From positions 45,768-69,112 of the forward strand of contig BMAT01002219.1 of assembly GCA_019649035.1 (NCBI GenBank): a stretch of 23,345 bases of DNA. Direction: 5' to 3'. The DNA comes from Elysia marginata. Its lineage: Eukaryota; Mollusca; Gastropoda; Plakobranchidae. Shown here piece by piece: positions 9,955 to 19,384 of this stretch. The notes below the pieces were generated by a model that worked only from the letters and a program-made list of their open reading frames with translations, was not told the DNA's origin and did no database searches. Positions within the stretch are counted from its first letter, which is position 1. Every line of letters starts with the position of its first letter. The position numbers and the translations under genes are program-made.

Positions 9955-10010
9955 ATGCATGGGCGCGAAAATAAGGAATGTCATGTTGCGTTTCTTTTGG
10001 CGCTCGGTAT
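9955..10010 (-). mobile_element. Solo terminal end of the same Tc1/mariner family
   Basis: The reverse complement begins TACCGAGCGCCAAAAGAAAC and continues for about 55 bases matching the left end of the element at 854, including the subterminal ATTCCTTATTTTCGCGCCCA. No partner end or transposase was found nearby, so this is a truncated copy. It directly joins a LINE-like remnant. Confidence 0.85.
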
Positions 10011-10263
10011 ATTATTATCCTGCTTTAAAGTTTTTTTTTACCTTTTAAAGGACACACCTTTATATAAGGTTTTACGATCAGATGCTTTTACGTGAAAAAA
10101 TATCACATACCTCTGATATTCATGTTTTTGTTGTTATTTTTTTTAGAAATTACAATCACAAGTACGTTTCAATACTTTGCAAATGTTATAATTCGTTTTA
10201 TCTTTTTGAGACATTTGCATTGAAATGCAACTTCCATAGGTTTAGAGCAAAACATATGTTAAT

Positions 10264-10750
10264 AAATGTATTTTGCTCTTAAATTTCAAGGAATGGCACC
10301 TTGTGATATATTTCCGGCTAGTAAGATTCTGAATGGCATATCTGTATGATATTATTATTCTGCTTTTCAAGTTATGTTTCTTTTTTTGTGAGACTCGTTT
10401 AAGGATATAAAACTAGAGTAGGTTTTGAGAACAGTTCTGCTTGGACAAAGGAAAATCATTATCTGCAGTGTAAACCAAACGAGAGATACTGGATTTCGTT
10501 TGTCCACGACAGAGTTGTTTTATGATGAAAAGGTTTGCGGTATTGGTGACTTTCGTGGGTTTTTTTTTTCAAAACTATTTATATCAGTACAACTTAATTC
10601 ACTTGCAAATAACATAGTTCATTGTAAGTTCTCAAGACCTATTCAACGATATACAACAAGAAAAGGTTTGGTGCAAAAATGTCCATAATGGTATTTTACT
10701 CTTGAGTTTTAAGGAATGACGTATTGTGACGTCATTTACGGGTAGTAAGT
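10264..10750. repeat. Diverged direct repeat, ~57-bp core, two copies
   Basis: The blocks at ~10267-10325 and ~10691-10748 share TATTTTGCTCTT/TATTTTACTCTT, AAGGAATG and GGCTAGTAAG/GGGTAGTAAG. The second copy contains a perfect TGACGTCA palindrome (~10728). Weak similarity before the blocks suggests a larger old duplication of roughly 425 bases. Confidence 0.45.
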
Positions 10751-10907
10751 TTTTTTCTTTTTTTGTGTCCTAACGTTGTTTTCCAAACTTATTTATTAAA
10801 ATCACAAAGAAAAAATTTGTTTCAGAGATTTCCCTAGAAAGCTTATTCCTACTAGTCTCAATAGGGTAATGCGCAGCAGTCCACTTGTTGGCATTTCCCT
10901 TAAAAAA

Positions 10908-11170
10908 GATATTTATACTCTTCTATCGCCAAGACTTAATAATTCTCCCCCTGCAGGCTATTAAATACCAGAGCAAATTCTACTGATATTTTAGAGCATC
11001 AAACTACGTCTGACTGTTAGTGTTCATGTTCGCACTCAACACTAGCACTCCACAAAGTTCAAGCATTGACTATAGCCAGATACCCATTTCACAGGTGGGT
11101 AGACAGTAGTTGCTACCTCAAGCCAATACTACACGAACTGTGGTTGTAAATCGAACCTGCAACCGCTACA
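10908..11170 (-). mobile_element. tRNA-derived SINE, family A (copy 3, head-truncated)
   Basis: It follows copy 2 head-to-tail on the minus strand. It retains a B-box-like GCAGGTTCGATTTACAACC but lacks a clear A box. The body contains GTAGAATTTGCTCTGG and ends GGCGATAGAAGAGTATAAAT, giving the family's 3' end. Confidence 0.7.
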
Positions 11171-11424
11171 GACTTTACATACCCCCCCCCCTCAGCTGGC
11201 CAATACACACCAAAGCAAATTCAACTTACATTGCAGAGCTGCCGGTTATTTAAGCACAGTAGTAAGCCAGGAACCCATTTTACATGACTGGTGGGTGTTT
11301 TAAGGAAAGTCTGGCTAAATTGTTTTCCTAAAGCAAGTACATGTACAACACGTTATCAGGTTGCAAATCGAACCCACCTGTCTACGAGTCCGACACACAA
11401 ACCACTGAACCAGGCTGCTTCCCA
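11171..11424 (-). mobile_element. tRNA-derived SINE, family A (copy 2)
   Basis: On the minus strand the head contains TGGTTCAGTGGTTTG and GTGGGTTCGATT, then the family A body with GTTGAATTTGCTTTGGTGTG and a poly-G run, ending TATGTAAAGTCT. Compared with the copy at 14606, the head is diverged and the 3' end is cut short where the next unit begins. Confidence 0.75.
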
Positions 11425-12745
11425 CACCAATTCTGTCCAACTTACTGGACATAGTTAAGGAGGTTTAGCTAAAAGCAAAATATCCCCCCTCCACCGCAGA
11501 ACCTACATGGCCCCCAAAAGCCACAGCACCAAGAACTGAGCCCTCACATTTTTTTCAGTTTAGTTTAATCTGCGATATGTCAAAATGTGAATATCTCTTA
11601 TATAAAAGGCGTTCGGTTGGACTCCATTCACTATCTCCCCCGTAACCATAGAACCGATTTGGAGCGGTTTTCACTGAAACTCATGAAAAAAGTTACTCTG
11701 TGTTCTGATTTGGCGTAGGCTCATGCACATTTTCCGCAATTATGAGAACTCTCGGTCTAAAGTTATTTTGTTCGTAATCCTCGTCGGTTACTCTTTTCAT
11801 TTCTACCGCAACTATGAGATCTCTCGACCAAACAAACAAGAACCCTCAAATATAAACATTTACATGAAATTCCAATAACTGGTCTCCAATGAGTGGTTAC
11901 AATAAAGCAACCATTGGAGGCTGGTCCTAAAACAACTCGAAATAACGCAAAATAAAGCAGTTTCATGCACCTAATAATAATATAAACAGGAATGATGCTA
12001 ACTTTACACCACTGTGCTCACTGCAGAACTCTTTACTTCCTTTGATGATGGCAGTTTGCCTTGCACAAATTTGATTTGAAATTCTACGTAAAACTTTGAT
12101 TTTGCTGTAATCATCTAAAGAACTTACATATCTACGCTCTTAACTGTTTGTTATTATACTTTGTGCGGCGTGGACAAAAAGTGCTCATTTAAATTATCTG
12201 AAGTCTATAAATTTACAATCATCCGCTTTTGCACTTCCAAAGTATGGTTGCTTGTGTTTGCATATTTGTAACCAATCTCATTAGCGTACAAATTTCTGAG
12301 GGATTAACCTGTTTGGGTAGGTTTTTCGGAATTTTTTTTATTTAGCTTAGTTGAGTATTCGTCATATTCAAAAGCTCTTAAAGAATCCTCTAGACGTTCC
12401 AAGGTTGAACTCTCTTGTAAAAGACTTGAGTCCTGGTAAATCGACTTTCGAGTCCATAAAAACGTCTTTTTATCAATTCTCATTTGTCTCGAGTGTCGGG
12501 GGAATACACAGTTGCGAGGAATGAGTGAAAGATTTTCTAGAATGGTGCTCTGTTTCAAAGATCTACTCTTGTTAAGTCTGTCACGTAACTGATTTTTTGT
12601 GGGAAAAAGGCGTATAGGCAAACTTTAAAAGTTCATCTAGACCATGAAAAAGCTGATAGATCGATGTATAAACAAACGGACAAATCGTTTCTTACATTTT
12701 AAAAAATCCTTACTGAAGCATAAAGCTCATCCCCAATATGTCATT
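11425..12745. other. Intergenic, no gene recognised
   Basis: It holds the 68-bp duplication and a 105-codon open frame on the minus strand (12304-12621) with no recognisable domain or convincing splice sites. Around 11590-11700 there is a stretch that looks like a dispersed-repeat fragment, but no family could be assigned. Confidence 0.5.
11730..11835. repeat. Diverged ~68-bp tandem duplication
   Basis: TTCCGCAATTATGAGAACTC with following TCGGTCTAAA (from ~11736) recurs as TACCGCAACTATGAGATCTC with TCGACCAAAC (~11804), 68 bases apart. Its origin is unknown. Confidence 0.5.
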
Positions 12746-12800
12746 GATTTTTATACTCTTTTATCGCCAAAGGCAGTCTAAGACTTTATAATTCTGATAA
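12746..12800 (-). mobile_element. 3' end fragment of SINE family A
   Basis: The minus strand reads AAGTCTTAGACTGCCTTTGG followed by CGATAAAAGAGTATAAAA, matching the 3' ends of the copies at 10908 and 14606. No head is recognisable. Confidence 0.65.
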
Positions 12801-12901
12801 ACCTTGGCTCTATAATACTGCTGGTCTAAAAAGGAGGTAAGGTCCGTGGGCTGGCGAGCTAAGCCGTAGGAGTCACATGCCAAGATACCCGATAAGATTT
12901 C

Positions 12902-12902
<1 letters not shown>

Positions 12903-12969
<67 letters not shown>

Positions 12970-12992
12970 CCACCATCATCATCATCGTCGTC
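12903..12992. repeat. (ATC)n microsatellite
   Basis: About 22 perfect ATC triplets, then interrupted copies including TCGTCGTCG. On the minus strand the flank (GGCACGGCGCTTGATGATCA) resembles a retrotransposon 3' end followed by a (GAT)n tail, but no coding remnant is identified. Confidence 0.93.
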
Positions 12993-14605
12993 GTCATCAA
13001 CATGATCATCAAGCGCCGTGCCATGAGAAGTTGGAGATCACGTCATTCCACACTTTTTTTATCCTTCGTTTCTGCCAATGTCTCTCCTTCACCCTTTTTG
13101 TGCCAAGCCACTCCGTCAGTCGTTCTATCAACTTCTCCCGCTGTCTACTCCGATTAAGTTTTTCTTTGAGCATTGAGGCTTGTACACTTCACGAAAATAT
13201 TGCGTTTGACTATGAAAATTATCGACGCCATTGGAACAATTTTGTGATATGGATGAAAGTAGTTCTACGTGAATTGGGGTCACATTGACCCAATGCTCAA
13301 AGCAGTTTCACTCAAACTTCCAGGAGCTTCATTTAGGACTGTTTCGTTTGATTTCCTTGAGTTTATGATATTGGGAGCCATCTTGTCAAGATACTGATGT
13401 ATGTTCTAAAATGCCAAACTTCTTCACTCAAGAAAACATATACACTAACTAATACTTACGGAAAATGGGCATGCCTATTTAATTGCCATTGCTTTATACG
13501 CAAGCTCTTTTTAAAGAAGGCAAAGATCGGTAATTTTACTCCTTACAAATGAATGCAAAGATTCCAATGAATGAAAGATTTTAAAAGTATGAAATTAGCA
13601 GAGGAGAGGAGTAGGCCTTAAGTGAAAACGCCTAAAATGTCTGCCTTTAGTATGATTCAAGCCTTCGACTTATTGTAGCTTCGGCACACACAGCCTTGCC
13701 GCTGAGAGAAACAGAGCTTATACCATGTCACCACTATGTTCCTTAAATAAGAGGTTTCATAACGAAGGTCCTTGCTTCGCCTCTCTAAGCGAAGTGCTAA
13801 AGATTCCATCTTACGCAACGCGAGAACTTCAATAAATTTATAATCCCTATACCAAAACCGGTAAATCCCGACGTTTTTTCTCTATGCTTTATCATGCTTA
13901 ATTTGTTGTTTTGACAAACAAATATAACGTTTAGGTATTTGTGGGGTTGGGGGGGCGGTCACTACCCGCACTACTTATAACAGAACACAAGAGTCAATTT
14001 TTAGGCTATAGACCTTAAATGATACACAAAATTTATGATTTGACGCAAAGTAGATTCCGTCTTTTTTATTTTGTGGTTTGAAAATCTACACTAAAAGAAA
14101 AAAATGGTATTGAATATGGCGCAAACTTTGTACATCAATAATAAAATGTAACATAATATAATAATTGGTTTTGGCATAAATTTTTCCTTTCTCGGTGTAA
14201 GAAATTGCATGATGACCGATTCTAAAAGGTATTTTACGATGTCCGATTACAATAAGGGGCATAATGTGGTATTACAAGATGACCGGTTTTGTGGGATTAT
14301 TTTTACATGTTATTTTGTTAATGTTTTTCTATAGTATATAACGAAGGAACTTCCATATACCGGTCATTGACCAGGGTTAATAGTACAATTATAGTCCATT
14401 TATTGTGTTTGTTTTATCTCCATCCTAACAATATTCTTGTCTGTCCCATTTTTCAGTTGCATCTAAATGTAAATGTATCCTCAATTTATTTTAATCTGTT
14501 AAAGGGGGGGGGTCGTGCTGTGAATAAAGATTATCATATTTTATTATGTGTCTCTAGGAGGTCTACTCTTTTTTACATCTAGTTATCTCTGTCGTGCGAT
14601 CTATC
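12993..14605. other. Intergenic, no gene recognised apart from SINE family D
   Basis: Flanking the SINE unit at 13574-13735 the sequence is AT-rich. A short hairpin-like CGAAGGTCCTTGCTTCG lies at ~13760. No coding signal is supported. Confidence 0.5.
13574..13735 (-). mobile_element. Single SINE-like unit of family D
   Basis: Its reverse complement matches the right arm of the 6551-6810 structure from end to end (GTTTCTCTCAGCGGCAAGGC, then the GGCAGACATTTTAGGCG body and a CTAATTTCATACTTTTAAAA end). Divergence is about one base in six by eye. The tRNA-like promoter boxes are degenerate. Confidence 0.6.
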
Positions 14606-14930
14606 TGTGGAGCAGTGTGGCTCAGTGGTTAGGGCGTCGGACTTGTGATCCGGCGGTCGCGGGTTCGATTCCCAACCACGACACATGTTGTAACCGCCTT
14701 GGGAAAGCAATTTATCCACACTTTCCTCAGTCCACCTACCTGTAAAAGGGGTACCTGGCTATATACAGTGCTTGAAATTTGTAGAATGTTAGTATTTGAG
14801 CGCCTAATAGGCAGCCGTGCCGAAATGCTCTGAAATATGAGTTGAATTTGCTTTGGTGTGTATTGGCCTGCTGGGGGAAATATGTAAAGTCTTGAGACTG
14901 CCTTCGGCGGTAGAAGACTTTAATCCATAT
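14606..14930 (+). mobile_element. tRNA-derived SINE, family A, near full length
   Basis: A tRNA-like head carries A box TGGCTCAGTGG (14618-14628) and B box GGTTCGATTCC (14662-14672), with an anticodon-like stem-loop between them. The body includes GTTGAATTTGCTTTGGTGTG around 14840 and ends near GGCGGTAGAAGAC. Parts of the body recur at 10908-11170, 11171-11424 and 12746-12800, which shows it is a SINE and not a tRNA gene. Confidence 0.8.
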
Positions 14931-16768
14931 TTTTTTAATCTGTTTCTGTTTCTCTTTAGCCTTCTTCTCTCCAGTCTCTTGCTTTCTTTCTTCCTGCCAG
15001 CTGTCTGTCGTTCTGTCTTTCTGTCTGTCTCTATGTGTTTGTGTCTCTGTTTTTCTCTCTCTTTATTTCTTTTCTCCATGTCTATGTGTCTGTTTATCTG
15101 CTTGTCTATCTGTATCTTTCCCTCTCTTTCCCTCTCTCTTTCATTCCCTCTGTTTTTACCTCGTGTGCCTATCCAATCTATTATATTGATAAGGTGGTGG
15201 ATTTAGTTCGATATTAGCATTGATTTCTTTTTACTTTTCATACTATGTTTAAAGTTTTTGCTAGAAGTTAGTGAGAATATTAACCCTCTGTTCAGGTCCT
15301 CTTTTGAACTGCACAGTTATTTACACCTAACAGCGTTAACACTGTAATGAATTATAATAATTAGAAGCAGGAGTACAAGGTAAATATAAACAAGTTGGTT
15401 TTTTTTACAAAATTCGTGGCATCCTGATTTGTTTTGTGACTTAATATCTTTGCTAATGTGCTTCCACAAAAGGCATGCTGATGATTTGATTTCCAAGTAG
15501 TAATAGATCAGTCACGTTGTCTGGTATTGATTACGGATGGCGGAGTTGAATCATGGATACATTTTTTTTCTCTTTGTTATGCTAATGCAATACGATTGGT
15601 TGATATAATACTGAACTAATTATGAATGTATAGCCTCTATACTTTTTGTTTTTTACCCTTTAAGTTTAAGACTATGGTAATCCTAAACATTTTCGAAAAG
15701 TGAATAAATGTTTCCGCTGCTGATGAGCATTTCGTCAAAATACATTTTATAAGGTTCATCTTGATTTAGAACTTCTTTTTCTATTGTAGGTTCATTGCTA
15801 CCTCACAAAAGGACGTTTTTTGATCAGCTACTGGACTGTCTTGACTATAAGTAAACAAAAAATCAGTCAGATAAACTCGATTGAGACATCATTGGAATTT
15901 TTTATGAAACCACATACAAAAGTTGGTTGCAACATCAATTTGCTGTATGTTTATGCTTAATTATTATAAAAATCAGTTACCGGTTCAGCCTGTGCTGTAT
16001 GTTTGAATATAGTGTATATCTATTTCAGTGGACATAATGTTATGGATTGTACGTTTTATTATATTGTTATAGTCCAGACAGATAACATGCAAGAGATTTC
16101 TTTAAAAGCAAAAAGCAGAGATTGAACGGGATAAAACAAAAGTTTAATTTAGCGATTGTGCTTTTTTTTTCTTGTATGCCAAAATGTTTTTATCCTAGAA
16201 AATCCTTTCTATTCCTAAAAACATTTATAACATATTTAGGCAGTTTCTTCTGATTTAAGTACGGTACTTTGTATACCAGTTGTTCGTTATTAACAATCAA
16301 AGTGCCAGACTCTAAAGAAATTGATTGACATTTGAAGAATATGTCGAAAAGGCCGACGAGAATGAACTAGAGATCAAGCGAGACAGAACGACAGACAGAC
16401 GAAGAGATAGACAGAGATATAAATATCTAAAACAATATTCTAAGTTAAATGCAATTCATATTTAATATCGACATCATTTCGTATAACAAAAGCTTGAATT
16501 AAACATGAGACAACTTTACAAGATACATTGTTATTGTCTGTGTGAGCCTCACCAAACCCACTCCGTTGAGCAAATAGTTCTGCGCAATTGACACAAATTA
16601 GTTTGGTTCTTTAATTTAAAAAATACATTAAAGAAGTCGAATGATTTTTTTTTATTATTCCTGTATACTCAAAATCCAATTCTATATTTTTGTAGTACAG
16701 GTTTCCTTTCAGTTTTTTTTTTTGTCTTTTTAAAACTATTTGTTATGACAAAAAATCAAACTCTTATC
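14931..16768. other. Intergenic, pyrimidine-rich then AT-rich
   Basis: 14931-15165 is CT/TCTG-rich low-complexity sequence giving spurious open frames. The rest is AT-rich without exon-like structure. The 3' end of the right gene may extend into the region above ~16640. Confidence 0.55.
16651..16656 (-). terminator. Possible poly(A) signal (AATAAA) for the right metalloproteinase
   Basis: This AATAAA on the minus strand lies ~760 bases past the stop codon at 17415. If used, the 3' UTR would contain the 32-bp tandem array. ATTAAA variants occur inside the array as well. Position is inferred only from the hexamer. Confidence 0.25.
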
Positions 16769-17200
16769 GCCATATTGTAATCTATCTCACAACTTATAAA
16801 CAGCCATATTTTAATCTATCTCATTACTCTAACGTTCATATTGCAATCTTTGTCATAACTCTAATAGCCCTATAGTAATATATCTTATAAATCTGATGGC
16901 CATTTTGTAATCTTTATCATAATTCTAATAGCCTTATTGTAATATCTCTTAAAACTCTGATGACCATTTTGTAATCTTTATCATAACTCTAATAGCCCTA
17001 TTGTAATATATCTTATAACTCGGATGGCCGTATTGCAAAATATCTCGTAACTTTGACAGCCGTATTGTAATCTACCTTATAACTCTGCTAGTCGTATTGT
17101 AAAATATCTCATAACATATTGTAATCTACCTCACAATTCTGCTAGCCGTATTGTGAAATATCTCAAAACTCTGGTAGCCATATTGTATTCTATTTTACAA
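16769..17200. repeat. 32-bp tandem array, ~13 units
   Basis: Units of the type GCCNTATTGTAATCTATCTC followed by ATAACTCTAATA start at 16867, 16899, 16931, 16963, 16995, 17027, 17059 and 17091, all 32 bases apart, with slightly irregular units at either end. In the middle, adjacent units alternate (AATAG / GATGG linkers), suggesting a 64-bp dimer. It lies ~215 bases past the stop of the right gene and may be in its 3' UTR. Confidence 0.92.
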
Positions 17201-17414
17201 TTAGACAAAATTAAAACCGGTTCGGGTCGATTGTAAGGCATTTGATTCTTTCACTTATACTCAAAATTTCACAAAATCTTTTTTTTTTCAAGAAGACTGA
17301 AACTGATAACGAAAAATCGACTTGGGGATGATAAAATACCATAGATCATGTCAAGCAATACTGATATTGTAAGTTCTTCTTTTCATTAGTAAAGACTTGA
17401 TGGGTTTGACATTT

Positions 17415-17556
17415 CTAACCCTTCCTTGGTCTGTTATTGTTCGAGTTGTTTTTGTTAACGTTGTTTGAATTCCTGTTATTGGAAGTTCCCTTGTTGGAGT
17501 TTCCACTAGATACAACCACCACTCTGCCTCTGCGTTGAGAACGCCAAATAAGTTCT
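17415..17556 (-). CDS. Right metalloproteinase exon G: basic Asn/Ser-rich C-terminal tail and stop
   Basis: Acceptor TTTTACAG places the exon start at 17556, in the phase left by exon F. It encodes RELIWRSQRRGRVVVVSSGN and then a low-complexity Asn/Ser/Lys tail ending RPRKG and TAG. A second AG two bases further in could also be used and would give a different 15-residue end. The terminal exon is supported by splice phase, not by recognised homology, so it is less certain than the others. Confidence 0.65.
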
Positions 17557-19344
17557 CTGTAAAAGAAGTAAAAAAATAATGTAAAGTAAAGAGTAAAGTA
17601 AATAGCGTGTTCATATGGTGCATAATCCACTAATGTGCTCTAAGTGCTTTACGTGGGTTCCCCGACAGACCATTACCAACCAAAGTACGTTCTGAACTCA
17701 CAGAGGAGCAGCAAGTAAAGCGCATCACTCTAGCATTCTGGCAAGATCTTTCACTGCCTATAGCCGTTTATCCTTTAACGCATGACTATGGCGAAGAAAT
17801 GTGTGTAAATGGCCTTTCTCAAGGACTAAAGGTCGACTTGCCGAAAGCAGGACTCGAAACTCAGACCTTTCATTCCGAAAGCCGAGCGTCTACCACTAGA
17901 CCACGACGCCACACAATGTAGTAAATAATGTAGTAAAGCACTCAAATAGAAGTTAACCATAGCAGCAATTTGGGATTTCTCCAACGCTGACTTTAAGTAA
18001 CATAAGTTACATTTGGTTTTATTGTAAGATATCTGACGTACGTCTTTATCGTAATGCTGTTTTGAAAGTGCAACTTGTGCATTGATTCTCCTTTACCCGT
18101 TTTGCTTTCTGTGCTGTTCATATCTTCATTGCACTGGCTTAGCCCTGAAGTTAGAATCAACGGTCTTATATGCAGATATAACACTAAACTACTATTTGTA
18201 TTTCTAATAGTTCATGCTATAGCCAACCCGCTCTGCCTTACAAACAGCAAAACATTATATCACTTTAACAAACGGAGCGGATCTCTTACTGCCTACTGCC
18301 TACTGCCTGGTAACAAATAAATTTAGAGGAGGAAAGGAGAGCAAATGCCCTTCCTAAGGACTTAATATCAGCCTGCAAACCAAAGCTCAAACCTCCGACC
18401 TTCTGGTCTGGAAGCCCAAGGTCACGATGCTATAAAATGTACTCACCAACGAGTCAATTTTTTCTCTTACCTGTAACAGGTCCAGAATCCTCGGATATCG
18501 AAGTTTCTGAGGTAAACGATGCAGTCGTAGATTGAGGTCGGACCGGCTGGTCTCTCTGTGGTTGTGGATGTCGTTGTAGACGTCGACTGAGTGGTTGTAG
18601 ATGTCGACTGAGTGGTTGTAGACGTAGACTGAGTGGTTGTAGATGTCGACTGAGTGGTTGATGGTTGTGTTGGGACCTGTGTAGTAGTTGTTGTTGGCAA
18701 TTCGGTGGTGGTTGTTGGTTCCTGAGTTGTTGTTGTTGGTTCTTGTGTTGTTGTTGTCGTCGTTGTTGTCGGTGCTTGGGTTGTCGTTGGCTCTTGTGTT
18801 GTTGTTGTTGTCGTCGTTGTTGTTGGTGCTTGGGTTGTAGTTGGCTCTTGTGTTGTTGTTGTTGTTGTTGTTGTTGTCGTTGTTGTTGTCGTTGTTGTTG
18901 GTTCTTGCGTTGTTGTTAGAGCTTCTGTCGTTGTTGGTGGTTGCGTAGTTGTTGTGTCTTCCTCAACATCGACACAAAATCCTTCCCTGCACCACTGAGA
19001 AGAAACGGAATAAAAAACGAGTAGCAGATTAGTTTCTGCCATCACATATCTCACACTCAATCAAAAAAATTAGGTGTTGCACATTAATCTTTTGATGTAA
19101 ATTTTCGCAGCGTTTTTTTTTCGAGTCCTAAGAAAAAAATGCTTTTTCATGAAATAATATTATCAAAGCCTTTACCAAAACTTTTAAATTTTTTTTAATA
19201 CATAGAAAAATAAACTTTTATAATGTGATAATCTGTTTTTATTGTATTGCAAGGAGGGTACTTGCTGAATCCAATGTGTCAAATATATCTTTACCTTCTG
19301 GAATCGACTCTCGGTAGGATACACACTGTAGTTGCAGTAGTAGC

Positions 19345-19384
<40 letters not shown>

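Noticed and set aside
12304-12621. 105-codon open frame on the minus strand with varied composition
   Set aside because: No recognisable domain, no good splice sites or flanking gene, and a frame of this length is expected by chance in a window of this size.
13031-13288. 85-residue plus-strand open frame after the (ATC)n repeat
   Set aside because: No homology seen. The flanking DNA looks more like the 3' end of a retrotransposon in the opposite direction, but that too could not be supported.
14606-14690. Possible true tRNA gene
   Set aside because: The A and B boxes and a stem-loop are present, but the same head is followed by a body shared with other copies in the window, so it is a SINE head. 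Acceptor-stem pairing is poor.
14853-15217. Hydrophobic plus-strand open frames resembling membrane proteins
   Set aside because: The Phe/Leu/Ser/Val composition comes from pyrimidine-rich low-complexity DNA, and the start lies inside a SINE.
18665-18919. Cys-rich 84-residue open frame on the plus strand
   Set aside because: It is the antisense shadow of the Thr-rich coding exon; the minus-strand frame has splice sites and domain continuity.
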